A stretch of 60,000 bases of DNA, taken from Lingula anatina. Lineage: Eukaryota; Brachiopoda; Lingulata; Lingulida; Lingulidae. The notes under the pieces are model-generated. The model made no database searches, was not told the origin of the DNA, and saw nothing but the letters and a program-made list of their open reading frames with translations. The DNA is taken from the NCBI RefSeq assembly GCF_001039355.2, contig NW_019775378.1, positions 296,204 through 356,203 on the forward strand, given 5' to 3'. How positions within the stretch are numbered: the first letter of the stretch is position 1; each line of letters opens with the position of its first letter. Both the position numbers and the translations under genes were made by a program. Below are positions 12,493-26,400 of this stretch, piece after piece.

Positions 12493-13686
12493 CGTCACCG
12501 AGGGAGTCCAGCTGTCATCTGTACTGCGTTGCTAAAGCTTGGCACTGGCAACTTGTACAGAGGGAAATTCAATAAGTTTCTGAACTTCATAAACCCGTTT
12601 CAATGGCCGTTTCACAGCGCGAAGTCGGCTTGAAAATTCTCTTTATGTCTTGGTGAATACGTTGATAATAGCAGCAACCTGCTCACCTCCCGTCAAAGTG
12701 ACTGGTTCGTTCCGCCACTGTAGGGACCAAGGACCGTCCTCCGCTCCTGCATAGTCCCATACGTGGTGCCTGCGGTCGTTTAATATCAATATTTCACTAT
12801 GGCACAACCACTTGATGCCTATCTGTATGCCACATAGGTCACCGCTCCTCTGCCTCTGTGTAATCTGCGTCACGCTATGTAGCACATAATGCACCTGAGT
12901 TGACACTCAGCTGACGTACAGTTCAGTTGACGGATTTTGCCTACAGCCCATGTGACAAATGCGCCCCTTGCCTAAACGAGGAACTCATTTACCGGGTAAA
13001 CATAACGGCTATTCCAACGCAAACAAACGCTGATTTTATGGACCGTCGTGGCATATATTACAAATCAACCTTTGTCAGACACAAATATTAGGTAATATGC
13101 ACAGCTCGCTTGGGATATTCATAAACCCGCATAGCTAAGAGTACTCAAAATATACTGAATATACAGCAGGACTGCCGAGGTGAAAATGCACCTGTTTGCT
13201 CATTGCGTTGAAGCTGAAAAAAAGGTTCTACCCGTTCGGTTCACTCTCCATTGCTAAGAAATCATTCCAACTTAGAGAGGGTTTTTTCTTATCTACTTCC
13301 TGACTGAAATAGTTCTAGTTAGATCCCGGTGCCACGGAGTATACTGTAGTCTATATCAACGTCTAGACTTGTTACTAAGCTTAAAACTATTCACGTTTTT
13401 TTTTAATGTTGTTGATTTTGCCTTAAGTGATATTCCATTATATTGTTTGGCTCATGGTTCATTGTTTTGCACAGTGCCATAGAGGAAGTGAAGTGTAAGT
13501 GTCGGAAAAAGGGGTAAAATTTCGCAGGAGGAATGTTGGCTGTGATGTGTACTGAACAGTTGAACTAGTACTTGCTGCCTATACCTTAGTCATTATTAGA
13601 GGATATAGCCAATTCCCCTTTTGCTTTTTATCTAGATTTGCTGGGGTTTTCAGATTCATATGGTCAAACAAGTTTTTAAATAACAG

Positions 13687-13734
<48 letters not shown>
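13687..13734. repeat. (AAT)n microsatellite
   Basis: About sixteen uninterrupted AAT units in the FAM78-AKT1S1 intergenic region, followed by T-rich low-complexity DNA. Confidence 0.95.
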
Positions 13735-13739
<5 letters not shown>

Positions 13740-15129
13740 CAAGTAAATTTTTACAACTTGTAAATTCCGTTTTTTTTTTGTTTTGTTTTGTTTTTTGTTT
13801 TTTGTTGTTTTTTTTTTGTAAACTCCTTACCCTATTATAAACAGGAAGTCATAAAATCGGAGGGAAAGAAAGAAAGGAAGAAAGAAAGAAAAAAAGGGAT
13901 GCCACGTCATGGTTCGGCTCCCACTCCCTGCCGCTTGGCACGTCGCCCTATTCAAACAGAGCCTCAGAAAATCGTTCCGTGTACTTGTTCCTGCTGCGTT
14001 CGCAATCACGGTTTCCATGCAACGTCAGAAGGAACAAGAAATATTATTGTTTTCGACGCGATAACAAAATGTCAGTTTGAGATTAACATTAAGATATTGA
14101 AATATTCACACTAACAAATATGTTGATTAGATATTGTTCTCTGCAGAGAAGACCGTGAAAGTGTAGCTCAGAACCGCACCCTTTGCCACATTGGTGCTTG
14201 CAAAACTGTTACGTTTGTTAGTTGTGCATTCCCTGATAAGACGCCTGTGTAAAACGATCAATATCACAGGATAGATACACATCTTTACAAACCAATTATA
14301 CACGGACTACTTGTGTCGCAGAGAAATGTCACTGTAACTAATTTTCGTCGTCACGTACTCAGGGAGATATTGAATACATGGCGATTAAATCCATATTTCT
14401 GTCGCAGACTGGATTGCCCATATCCATGTACCCATGGTAACGTTAATCTAATTTTTATGCAGTCGCTTTTTTCCTTAGTATGTTTTGAATGTTTTCGATA
14501 TAAAAGCTCATCCTATATTAACACACATATTCTTTTGGCTTGCTCCAAGTAGATTATTTGTTCAGATTCAAACGGAAAGAATTTAGATTCCTTTTCGAAC
14601 TGAATTGCGACAGCGGAGCAAGATGGAGCAATGGTGGAGGAAGGATGGCGATTCGCGATTGGATGGCAAAAAGACTATTAGAAAAGATGTCAGATGGACA
14701 ATGAAACGTTTCTTTTATCTTCAATTGTTAGTTTGTGATAAAAGAACCTATAAGGTCACGCCTAACTGTTATTACTAATCCGACTTCACACATTACTGCC
14801 GTTGAACACACAGACCGAAGTTTTTGTGAAACGGAGGAGGGGGGGGGGGGCTTGGCTAAATATCAGACCTGCAGCATCCTCTTCCCACAAATTTGCATGA
14901 AGGGATTTTGTTCTTGCAAATTTGCTCGGAATTAGCAACAATACAATTTTTTCTTGCAAACTCCTTGCCACAAACTTTTAGTTTGCAGCAAATTTGATGC
15001 AAACTTTTCATTTTGCCAGGAGGGAGAAGTGAATAGATAAATATTGTATTCTGTTACCTCATTTCATTAGTGAAATTACTAAGTAAATCCAAAATGACAA
15101 TAAGAAAAAGAGAATTAGTAGCACCTTGT

Positions 15130-15135
15130 TTTATT
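15130..15135 (-). terminator. Candidate poly(A) signal of AKT1S1
   Basis: TTTATT on the + strand reads AATAAA on the - strand. It is the first canonical hexamer I found downstream of the AKT1S1 stop and would imply a 3' UTR of about 2.3 kb. ATTAAA variants occur closer, for example near 16553, so the true end could be earlier. Confidence 0.35.
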
Positions 15136-15834
15136 GTCCAATATTTCATAAGAAATATTTTTCAATTTTTCGAAGGTATACGAAAACTCACTTCAAGTAA
15201 TGAGAAGCAAGTGATGAACTGACCATTGCAGGCAGAGCACCGATTTAATACTTGGTTAGCCTGCTGAACCACTTCAAAAACTGCCTAGACTGTGCTGAAA
15301 ACTTCATCCCTTTTTTACAAAATATGATTCTATGACACCAATATTGCATCAATACACAATACATTCTCACACAATCTTAGGCAAAACTTTAAAATCTGAA
15401 GATTTCTTAGTTGAAGCCCCCTCAAATAATGCTGTTGTAATACGAAGGACTGGTGTAACCTTAGTAGCATGATACCCTCTACCAGGGCCACAGATTGATT
15501 TTTCACTCGATACTCACAGATGTCTCTGGATAAGTTATGTCAAATTTTCTACGCGTTAGAGAAAAGTGCACATGATTAATTCGTGGCCATGGTAGAGGGT
15601 AATAGCACGAGAAGCTCTTATCTATATACAGAACTCCTGCAATAAACAAATGAAATGTAAAGACCATAGTGATTGAAATCTGCTATATCAAAAAGATACA
15701 AAGAGCAAGTTGTCCAAATCCACACAAAACAGCTTATTTAAACATCAGCAGCCTGCTATATATAATATATAGAGTACTGTGCATGTAACTAAGAGCTTTG
15801 TCTTAGTGAACAGCTATTTCTCAGTGATGACGAT

Positions 15835-15902
15835 GAACAGCAATTTAACTATAAAATCACTGGCCATAGAACAGCAATTTAACTATAAAATCACTGGCCA
15901 TA
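15835..15902. repeat. Perfect 34-bp tandem duplication
   Basis: The unit GAACAGCAATTT...GGCCATA at 15835-15868 is repeated without change at 15869-15902. It lies in the probable AKT1S1 3' UTR. Identity implies a recent event. Confidence 0.95.
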
Positions 15903-17416
15903 GACAAAGTATTTTTGTTTAAAAAAATAATAAAAAATTCCCCATTTCAAAAGACTGTTAAATTCCAAAAGACTATTTCAGCACCCAATACCAAACACGT
16001 ATAATCTTCTTCAACCTGCTTCCATGATTAAAATACTATGCCTCACGTCTCCAACCCTTCAACATATTCACGATTCCAGGATCATCAGAGCAGCCCTTCT
16101 CTTCAATGAACTTTGTGCTTTACCATGACTGCCATGTTTGTTTTTAAAAAAATCCATATGCACACCAGTGCACCTGTTGACGCTGATCATCTTCACTTAC
16201 ATTAAGAAATAAACATTAACAAATGTTCATTAATTATACACAGCAGCTGAAACTGGTAAAAGTACATTAAAGTACTTGAATCAAAACTGAAATGTTACCA
16301 ACCTATAAAGCCAGAATAAAGATAACTTTGTAAAACGGAAGCTTTAAACAATCACAAAGACTGCAATATAGGCAAATACCCGCAAGCAGTGTAAACAAAA
16401 AATAAATAAATAAATAAAGACATCCCATCATATGTTTCGCAGTGGAATTAAAAAGACAAACATATAACCACTTAAAGCCTCAAACAAATAAGCCTCCTAA
16501 TAAATGTGAACCTTGGAAAGTTTAGAAAATAATTCAATAGATAATACTGTAATTTTATGATTTAATCCTGCATGCAACTTCTGAATTAATAAAAAAATAT
16601 ATATACCGAAGTCTAAACATAATCAAAAATATCATGCAGAACTCCCCTTTCCTCTTTTTGCAAATTATGAAGAAACACTTTACACTAATGAGGACAGAAA
16701 TAGTATATCATGTATACCATCATGAATATCAGGTCCTACAACATGCTGCATACTGGTTTGAGACACAAGTTCATAAAACAGAGCAGACCACTAGCCACAG
16801 AAAAAGAGCTGACATTTCTTACATCACACTTAATGCAGTATAATCTTTATAAATCATCAGTGTATATTACCGAATGGCAAATTAAGCCTGAAAACAAATC
16901 CAGCTTTTCCTTTTTTTTCTTTTTTCTTCCTTTTTCTGTTAATAACAACACAGTCATAACTGTATTCATATCTCACAAAAGATCTACCTGTGAAATGATA
17001 ATTTCTCCAATTATCAGATCCAGACGCCCTTTTAAAAGTTTAAAACAAACTCGGTTCATGTCTGAAAGTACAGGAAGATCAGAACTCAAGTCACCAGATA
17101 AATGATACAATTTGTGTTTACTTCACATTCTTCTGTTCTATTATGCTGTCAATAACAGCCTGAAGCAGCCCAGTGAATGTGATTCTTTTGACACAGGCTT
17201 TGCTAAAGTTTTATATCAAACAACAGTTGGCACCATCACTTAACGAACAAAAATTTCACCACATAGGTGGCGCCATCACTTTAGCAACATATATTTTAAC
17301 CCATAGGTGACGATATCACACTTCATGGATAGTCAATGTGTAAAAAGTACAGTTAGATCCAAGTTCCTCTTGATATCTCCGAAAAAGAGTCACTCAAGAT
17401 TAAGCATCTCTATCTG

Positions 17417-20400
17417 CTAGTGTCTAAAGCTTCTGTGTGGTCTGTGATGGTCACCCCATGTGTTGTGGCGTGGTCTTGGCAGATCGCCAAACATTTCTGT
17501 TCCGTCCTCATGGACGCTGAGTGCTAGGGCTTTAATACTTGCCGCCATGTGTTCTGGGTCTGGGGCTGTCTTCTGCAAGTACCAATGGAAGCTTTTGAAT
17601 GGTTAATTCAATACTGGTAGAGACAGTTTTTGACCCAAAAAGAGAACAATTTTATATTATAAGTGCCTTATTCAATTGAGTCAACTGAGTCAATTCAAAT
17701 GAAGTGATCCAACTTCCTCTTTTCACTTAATTCTTTTACTATACAGAAATGTTTTCTTTTTCTATCTTTTCAACAAACTACACATTTAGCTTCAACCTGT
17801 ACACTCACATATACATCTTCCTCTTCCCTCTCAGAGAACTTTCCTGTCCTGAATGCCATAGGAACAGATATGGGGATGGAGCGCGAGTAGATCCCACTGT
17901 CTCTATCACTGCTATCGCTCTGGTCTTCATTCATACTGTTATCTACAATATCACATTGTTAACAGTTAAAACTATACCTATGTGATAGTAAGGTGTCAGA
18001 ATTGGGAACATTAACCAGGGATTATCCAATATCCAGTTACTGTTATCTCTCTTCAACGCACTCAGATATATTTGGCATATGAATTTTATTTTTAAAAAAT
18101 CATATCTCATTGATCTTTAACATTATGTAGTTATTAAAGTTAACAAATATGTTAAAGGGCTCCACATTTTCATCAATGAGGACAAATTTATCAACTTTGG
18201 CTTAAAAACGACAACCCAGATGAATCTGGAACATGTTCAGCATAGATCTAGATTAAACAACTTACATCCTGTTTCAGTCAAAGACAACATCCGTGAAACT
18301 TTATTCAGAGGCAAGAACTTCTGTCAAGCTCTGGGTTTAATGAAATGTACAGGTGCTGTGGTGATCACTGACATCAAAAATAATTCATTTAATTTCACCA
18401 ATTTATCAATAAACCCAATGGGCTAAAAAGCCAAACTAATTTTCAGTATCAAAAACTAACACTCTTGTAACACCCCTTTCTTACCTGTATCATCATCTGA
18501 CTCATCAAAAGCTGGTAAGTCTTCATCGTCATCTAAGCCTTCCAGCTCAAATACTGAAACAATATAAGAATTATGGCCATATTCAAGACATAAAAAAAAA
18601 AAAAAAAATTAGCTACTGTACAAGAATAAGAAGCTTAGGTTTTTTTATTCATTTAAATAATTCTTCTTGGACTAGTCAGTAATCTAGTACTATGCTGAAA
18701 AAAATCACAAAAACTCAACACCTACGATAAGATATATAAAATAATGAGTTACCTGTGTTATGATAGGAACAATGTTTACTATTTTAATCCTTACCTTCAT
18801 CTAAACTTCTATTGCTCTGAAGCCTCACAGGAGCAGAGGTGGTTCGTTGCAGTAGTTGATGAGACTGGTAGTTACTTTGGCTTTTCTTGTCCTGTTGCTG
18901 CACTGGTGACACCTGTTGTCGAAAATGATAAAGGTTTTGAGTGTAATTATTTGGAAAAAAACACAGCTGCTCATCTTCCAATCTACAGGTACTTTTCTTT
19001 AACTGCTCATCTCTTTTGTAGTTCATTCTAATATGACACCACCAGTGTAAGAAAACCACTGAAAGTTGTAGTTTCAAGTAATAAGGCCCTAGATTGAATC
19101 ATATTATGCCCACAAACCACTTGCTAGTACTTAATAAGACTGTTTTCACTTATATGTTCACATCACAAATGATGAAAAGGTTCAGAATCTTGTTTTATTA
19201 GGTAATACTACCATGACTGTACAGAGTTCACGTAGAAGAAATGCATGAATCCTAAAACTGTTTAATTCTGAAAATCTGGGGTTTTGATGTTCTAACCTTG
19301 TTCTGGTTCCTTGTGTCTTGCTCTAAGCTGGATGACTCAGTCAAACTGCTCGCTAAAATTATTTAAAAATGTATAAATATATATGATACACCTAATGTTT
19401 ACCTCTGTCTTCATTCATTGTAACAAGAAAATAATGGTAAAATCCAACAAATTCATACAATTATGATAAAAGCCATCTTTTAAAGTTTTTTTTTTTTTTT
19501 TGTTGGTAGCTTTGTTTTAGATGACATATGGAATATAGTTTCAGCATATTTATCACTTATATTTCACTGTGCTGTGTATCATTATAGTCAACATGAAAAC
19601 AAACAACAAACCTTCCACACTATTTTCTGGACTAGAATCATCTACCATTGCTTCTGTCAGAGACTCGGTGAGATCTTTGGCTTCTGAAGCAAGCAGGGAA
19701 CTGTAAGAAAAAAAAAAAAAAATGCAATGACTTGAAAGAAATGGCTTTTCCTTTTCTTTTGTCAGTTAACAATATATGTACACTATATCTCACATACTTC
19801 TGCCTTTTAAAACATCTCCAATTTCCTAGAAATTTATCATCATTTTATACACTTCCTGCACCCTACCGATCTTCCCTCTTTTTGCTTTCTGGCACCTGCT
19901 CTCCCACAGCTATGCCCATACTGCAGTGCTATACAATGTGCAGCCTTAAAATACTGCACAAGCCTTAAATAATTCACCACAAATGCACGGGGCATATATA
20001 TATGTAACTGTGCATCTATTACATATTTATCTCGGGTCACATTTGGGGTCATTCTGGTCTAAAGGGGTTCAAGTCTGATCTCTGGAAGTGCACAGTTGGA
20101 GTTAAGACATTTATAAATTAAGTCTCTGGGTCTCTTTATTAAGCCTTCTTAATCTCTTAATTAACCCACACAGCTAATTAATTGTGCTTACAGTTTAACT
20201 TATAGGCAATTTAATGATTTATTGCAATCAACTGCCTTCCCACTTCCTGCAGTTAAAACTGAAACATTTTCCGTCCAAACTGTTCTGAACACCACCTGAT
20301 CCACTTTATCTACAGCCTATCCCTTTGTAACAAATGTTCCGATCACAAGTGGGGATTATATGGGGGTACAGATAGTTAGTGGCCCTGAAATAATACATGC

Positions 20401-23400
20401 GACTTGAGCGTTTTCATGCACCTTGCACGTGTATAAGATAACGCAAGATACAACGACCCTTTTATGCCCCTCTTATCACAAGAGCATGATAATAATGATA
20501 ACAGCAGGAGTACACTATCATACCTGACCAGGGCATGATAAAATAATTCAAACTGATGACATATACAAATAACCAATTAAGCAACAAAGTTGTTGATTGC
20601 AGGAAATGGAGATGATCTGTTTCAACAGCTGAGGAGATCATGTGATAAATATAGCAACCCTGGACAGAACAATTCTGTGGTCCCTGCATCCCTGTGTATA
20701 AGCTGATCTTACATACTTTGCCAGAGTTAAACCCCTAATGTGGTAACACTGAGAACATGAGAACACAACATTTTAGAGCTAAAAAAATGAAATAGGTGTA
20801 CACTTCAGAGAATCAAAATCCTATCAGTTTTATAACCAAATCTTTCACAACTTTTCATAACATAGCAAAAATTCTATTCCTTTCATTAAGACCAATTTCA
20901 ACACACTACTGATTATTACTACCTCATCTTCATAAAAATATATTCTTTTAAAAATATATTCTGACACTTACACAGTGGAAGATTCTGAAGCGCACACTTA
21001 TTATTGGCATAATTCCAAAGGCAGGTAGTGATAATCCTATCAACTTCTTTCCAGGCCAGATTTAATATACGACTTGACCTTGACATAGATGTGGACTATA
21101 GCAAAGCCAACATTATTATATAATACTGTAATATATTAGTCTTGTGGACACAGGGAGTACAAGTGTATATTATGTAACCAATAAATCTTGACATTTGATT
21201 CTAGAAAAGTGATGACTTGACTCTTATATAATTATATGAGTAGCTCATTTTTTGAAGGATAAAAATTACTAAAATGAGAATTTCATGTCTTTTGTAGTCA
21301 TCTTCTGCACACTACAAGGGTTAATTAAAAAACAAGCTTTTCAATATCTTTTGTTGTTGTTGTTGTTGTTGTTGTTAATTTGCTACCACAAAGTTTTTTA
21401 ATGGCAGGACAATATCTAAACTCGTGAAATGACACTCCCCAATCAGGTAACATCTCAGCACAAACCACAGGTGATATATTGGTCATTATTTCAGGGCATA
21501 TTTCGACTCATTTTCACAACCTTTGGTTGTAAACAAGGGTATCTAACCACTGGCAGTAAACAACAAAGCAGGCTGAATGTGAGTCAGTGTCAGAAAAAGT
21601 CCATGGACCTAACATGTAACACCTGGCTTGCTTATCTTTCTTTATATCAAGAGTAAAACAGTTACAAGTACATAACACCACTCTGAAGGATAAAAATGCA
21701 GGAGAATACACTGCATATAAAAGTTCATCTAGTTGTGTGCCTAACAAAATTAAAACTCTGTTTCTGATTTTGTTTTATATCTAGAATGTACATTTTCTAT
21801 ATCTGATGAGTGTTTTTTCAACTTTTTTATTTTTCCTTTTTATGTGTATGAACACTTGTGAACACTTGTGTAAGTTTGTGCATTGTTTACTTATTCATTG
21901 GTTTCCATTTCTTTTATCTGAAAATAAGAATACATAATGTGTGCATAAGAATCTCATACTGAACAAGCTTACCTGATCAAAGTATTTTTATCCCTCCTTG
22001 CTTTGCTTTGAAGTTTTGCATACTGTGTTCTCTGTTCCTCTTGATATTTTCTAAAAACACAAAAAGAAAAAAATTACCAAAATGCCATCCACTACCATAC
22101 AAATATATATCTGTAAAAGAACTGCCTTGATCCTTCTATTCTATCACATAAACCAAAGATCCCCAACTGCAGTAACTTTGTAATCAATTTTTTTCTATTT
22201 TCCATACTGTAAAATCTCTCAGCAAAATGCCAAAGAGTACACTCTTAATATGAGGGGGTGGGAAAATGTAACTATACTACTCATAGCCGTTTCTTTTTAC
22301 CCAGGAAAGGTTATTGACCAGTTAAATTTTATCTTCAAGGCCAAACATGTTATCCTTATCAAGGCTGTCTCTATGTATAAAGTATATCTTTTCTGACAAC
22401 TGAAGTAGATAAACCACCTGAGCCTGCACACGTGTCTATATTTATCTTCTGGAAATCTGCTAAAGAAATCGCTTAGAGATTATGAATAACTTAGGTGCTA
22501 TTTGTTGCAGGCATTTCGTTATAAAGACCATTCATATTTCTCAATTTGTTATTACTGATGTCTTGATACCTCTACTTAAGGTATATTAGAAGCTGAATTC
22601 AAAGTTTTAAATTTGGAACAAAACAGTTGGGCTCAGTTTTCACAAATAATGCACCTTATATTTACTTGAAATACATATTTTTCTAACCATCTACAAACTC
22701 TGATACCTAATTCTTTCCTCCATTGCAGCCTCTTCTTGTATCAGATACTGGTTCAGTCTTTGTTGGACGGCAGTCAAAGTTTCCTGCAGAGATTCATATT
22801 TACTGGACTGGAGGCCTGAAGACATAGAAAACACAGCTACAGTTAACAAATAGATTAGGTATATATACCAAAAAGCTTCTTTTCAAACTGTATAACACAA
22901 CACACATAAAAAACTATTTGACAAAGTTTGAAAATTGGAGAAATTGTAGTACTCTTCCCCTTCTACTTTTGCCATACACACATGCGTGTGCATGCATGCA
23001 CGTGCACACGCACACATACACACACACATGCACTGGTTACCACAGTGCACAATCACACCTTCCCCACCCATGTCAACAGAGGCATATCACATCCCAATTC
23101 CCTGTGAATTAAGGTCTCAGTTCTTACCAAAAGGTGTGAACCTGTGCTGATTGTCATTCACTCCCTTCAGCACAATATTGTACAGAGGAGAATAGTCTGG
23201 AGACTGCATCAAACTCTCAATAGCCGTAGCGTCTCTCTGCAATCCAAAACAAAAAGACTCAATGACAAATATGTACATAATCAAAAACAACTGGACATAA
23301 ATAATGCAACTGTACACAGTTTTCACTAAGGTCTTCTTGGCATTGTGTTCTCTACATAAAATCAATGGCAGCCTGGCCATGCACAAACCTACTTAATTTC

Positions 23401-26400
23401 AAAAATAAGTTTCAGCAAAATTTGCACAGCTGTCAACGGATCCTAGATATTCCTCAAATGGTGAATCACTTTTGCAGCACCTATCATTTAAGGGTGTTGC
23501 ATTCACTCACTATGTCAAACCTAAAGGTGGTCAGCAGCTGAAAATAGAACACGGTCACCCACCAGCTGAAATGAAACCACACTGCGCAGTGCCTCAGTAA
23601 ACAACCCAAGGAGTCCCCGCAGCTTAGCAGGTGTATTATAACCAGGCTGTAATCTCAAAGCCCCAAATGTCAGCCCACTGTGTGTACACAAATGACAAGC
23701 CAGCCTGGCTATCACCAGGTCAAATAAGACACCTGTCCTCATTAATTATCTAGTTTTGAAGTACCTTAAATTTATGTCATAGATGATGGATAAAAATAAC
23801 TTGCACAAATGATCTCCTTATAAGCAAAAGCTTTGGTATATATTATGGAAAGTGATGTTAGCTATGACTTATCAAACCTATTAAACTCATAAAAATATAC
23901 ACATTCATAGACTTTATGCGTAAGGACCTTCAAAATTAGCAGGAACTATCTTTATCACATGGGTTATATCACTGTGAACTAAATGTTGGCTAATACTGCA
24001 TCCAAATTTATAGTTTTATATAATAGATATAAACAGAATGACTAACAGTATAGTGTTTGGGGAGGGAGGGGGGCACATAATGCCTGTCTATGGCAACCCC
24101 CCCCCCTTCTGTAAGCTGATAAGGAGGAGAGAGTCAGTGCCCTGGCACTTATAACAAGATATCTAACACTTAAACCTCAGTGTGCTTTATAATTAACTGC
24201 TTATCTTTACATACTGTACAAGCTTAATATCTGATTTTCCCTTATATCTTACTTAAACTGGTGAAAATATATGTCGTGCCATATTAAATTCCCTTTTTAT
24301 GGAAAAAAAATATTTTTAAAGCATTTTTTAGACATTTTCAAATGCTATATTGAGCACATATTGAAGTTGGGCTGTATATTTCTTATGTTTACATCAAAAT
24401 TCATGACATTCATGTAAAAAAGTTGAAGAAAATCACAAGATGAACTACTCAGCACCACAGCAGGAATGCATTGCGTCAGACATATATGTAGGATACAATG
24501 ACGTAAGTGCTAAAACTGTGTCAACACAGGTGCCTGGTTTTCTTGGGCTGTCTTACACTATGAGTCTATCACACTTCTTACCTTTAATGTGACAAACCAA
24601 CGTGACATAAATCACATCACAGTTTAGCATTGCCAATTCTTCTGCATACTCAGCACATTTTGTTGTTTATAAGTCATTCTTTATAATAAGCCAAAATCCA
24701 GTCTAATCCAGTGTTTAAGGCATATGAACTCAACACTTACCCCTTTCTCCCTTCAAGTTACGCAGAAGGTGTATTAAGTAGAGAACAATGAATTTGCAAG
24801 TACTAGTAACTCAGTCATTCCCTTCTGCAAAATACAAGGGTGGGAGCTTTCACCTTAGCTGCCCTCATCTCAGGTCACTCAGAGGCAATCCTTATTTTTA
24901 ACTCTGTACCAGCTTGTACATAACAATAATACATCCAAGGTCACTGATGTGAAAACCATATGTCACCCTCAGGTTATCAAAAGAAACCCTTCATAAAGTC
25001 ACTAACATCAATATGCCCTCCTTGTTTAATGTTATGTCATTGTGGAAAGAAACCTGTATATGACTGCATAATCAGCACAGTGTACTGTTTAAAATCCAAT
25101 TTCAAAACATACAGGTACATTTAGCTTTCGTGCATTCTGTCCCCATAGACTGACTGGAGCTTTGGCAATGTGTTAAATCCTTATTGAAGTGCATGTATGT
25201 AAATATATCTTAATTCTTAATTCTTCAGGGATCTAGAGCTTCAGTACATACAATTGCTTTAGTAAATTATCGACCTCAACATCCAACTTCTACAATTTTC
25301 CAAAATAGTTGTTTGTAAGTGTATGCTTTCACCTACAAGTACTATCCCAGTAGGCTAGTACACGGAAAAGCACTGCCTGGTATAACAAAACAAAAAACAA
25401 AAAAGATGAAAGAAGACCTCCTAAACTGCTTACCAGTAACTTTTTGTTGACTAGAATTCTATTGCTCCTGGAGGCAGTGTTGACAGCGTGTGTCAGTAAA
25501 CCACAGTTGACACACTCATATGTGGTCCAATGTCCAACAGTTTTCTTCTTCAGTAGACAAGGGTGTTCCTGAAACAACCAAATTCACCAATTACACTTTA
25601 CTTTCTCACAAATACTCCAGGCAGTCAGCGCTTTAAGCAATAACACATCTGTTGATCACATTACAATGTTGTTACCAAGTTTTAACATAGGTTGGAGCAT
25701 GATGTCTGTTATTGTCTGACAAGGTATTTTTCAGCAAGCAGTTTAATCAGAATGCAAGAATAATGCCTTGAAGAAAATTACATATTCTTTCAGGGGAGTA
25801 AGGCAAATATATGTAGATGTGACTAAGATAGTTTATTTCTAAAAAAATTAGTTTTTAAATTAATTTTTTTTCTTTGTGAAAGTGTGTGTGTGAAATTACT
25901 TATCAAGATAAATAATTAAACATGAAACACAAAATTCACTTTATGTTGATCAAATTGCTATTTATTATTATACCCAAAGCATAAACCAAAAGATGCTTCA
26001 TCTAAAAAAACATTGGGTTCATGTTTACAAATGTTCATAAAGGTGCAAAAACAAGTGCATTATCTTTGTGAAATAGGAACAGCACTAAAATAAAGTTTCC
26101 ATCCAGAAACAATAAACAGTTCCACATGGTGTGCAGCCAGCATTATAACTGTATCCAGCTCAAGTGGCTTAAAATAGCTATTGACCCACTACAACAGGGA
26201 AACACTCCGCTGGGTGATTAAAGTGCTTAGGGCTTTGTTGTATTGATAAAAACTTGCAGGCAGCACCATTTTACTTGAACCATGCTATACTTTTGCATAC
26301 TGGTGGCTCAATTTTTTAAAGATATTTGTCTCAATATGTTCTGAACCTTGATGATTTTTATTACAGTTACATAAAAAAACATGAATATGAACACAAGGTT

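Larger units (their letters stand above)
12493..17416. other. Intergenic region and probable AKT1S1 3' UTR
   Basis: This region runs from the FAM78 start codon to the AKT1S1 stop; both genes are on the minus strand, head-to-tail. The first few hundred bases should hold the FAM78 5' UTR and promoter; no TATA box is obvious. An 87-codon open frame at 12906-12643 begins with GTG and resembles nothing I know. Other contents are an AAT repeat (13687-13734), A/G-rich and T-rich low-complexity runs (13770-13900) and a 34-bp tandem duplication (15835-15902). From about 15130 upward the DNA may be AKT1S1 3' UTR. No other gene is supported. Confidence 0.6.

Noticed and set aside
12643-12906. 87-codon minus-strand open frame just upstream of FAM78
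   Set aside because: It starts with GTG, has no recognisable similarity or supporting splice sites, and lies where the FAM78 5' UTR or promoter should be.
20040-20090. GGTTCAAGTCTG, a possible tRNA B box
   Set aside because: No matching A box or acceptor and T stems around it.
23521-23742. 73-codon minus-strand frame in an AKT1S1 intron, richer in GC than its surroundings
   Set aside because: No splice sites in phase with the flanking exons and no family similarity; adding it would disturb a model whose phases already agree.
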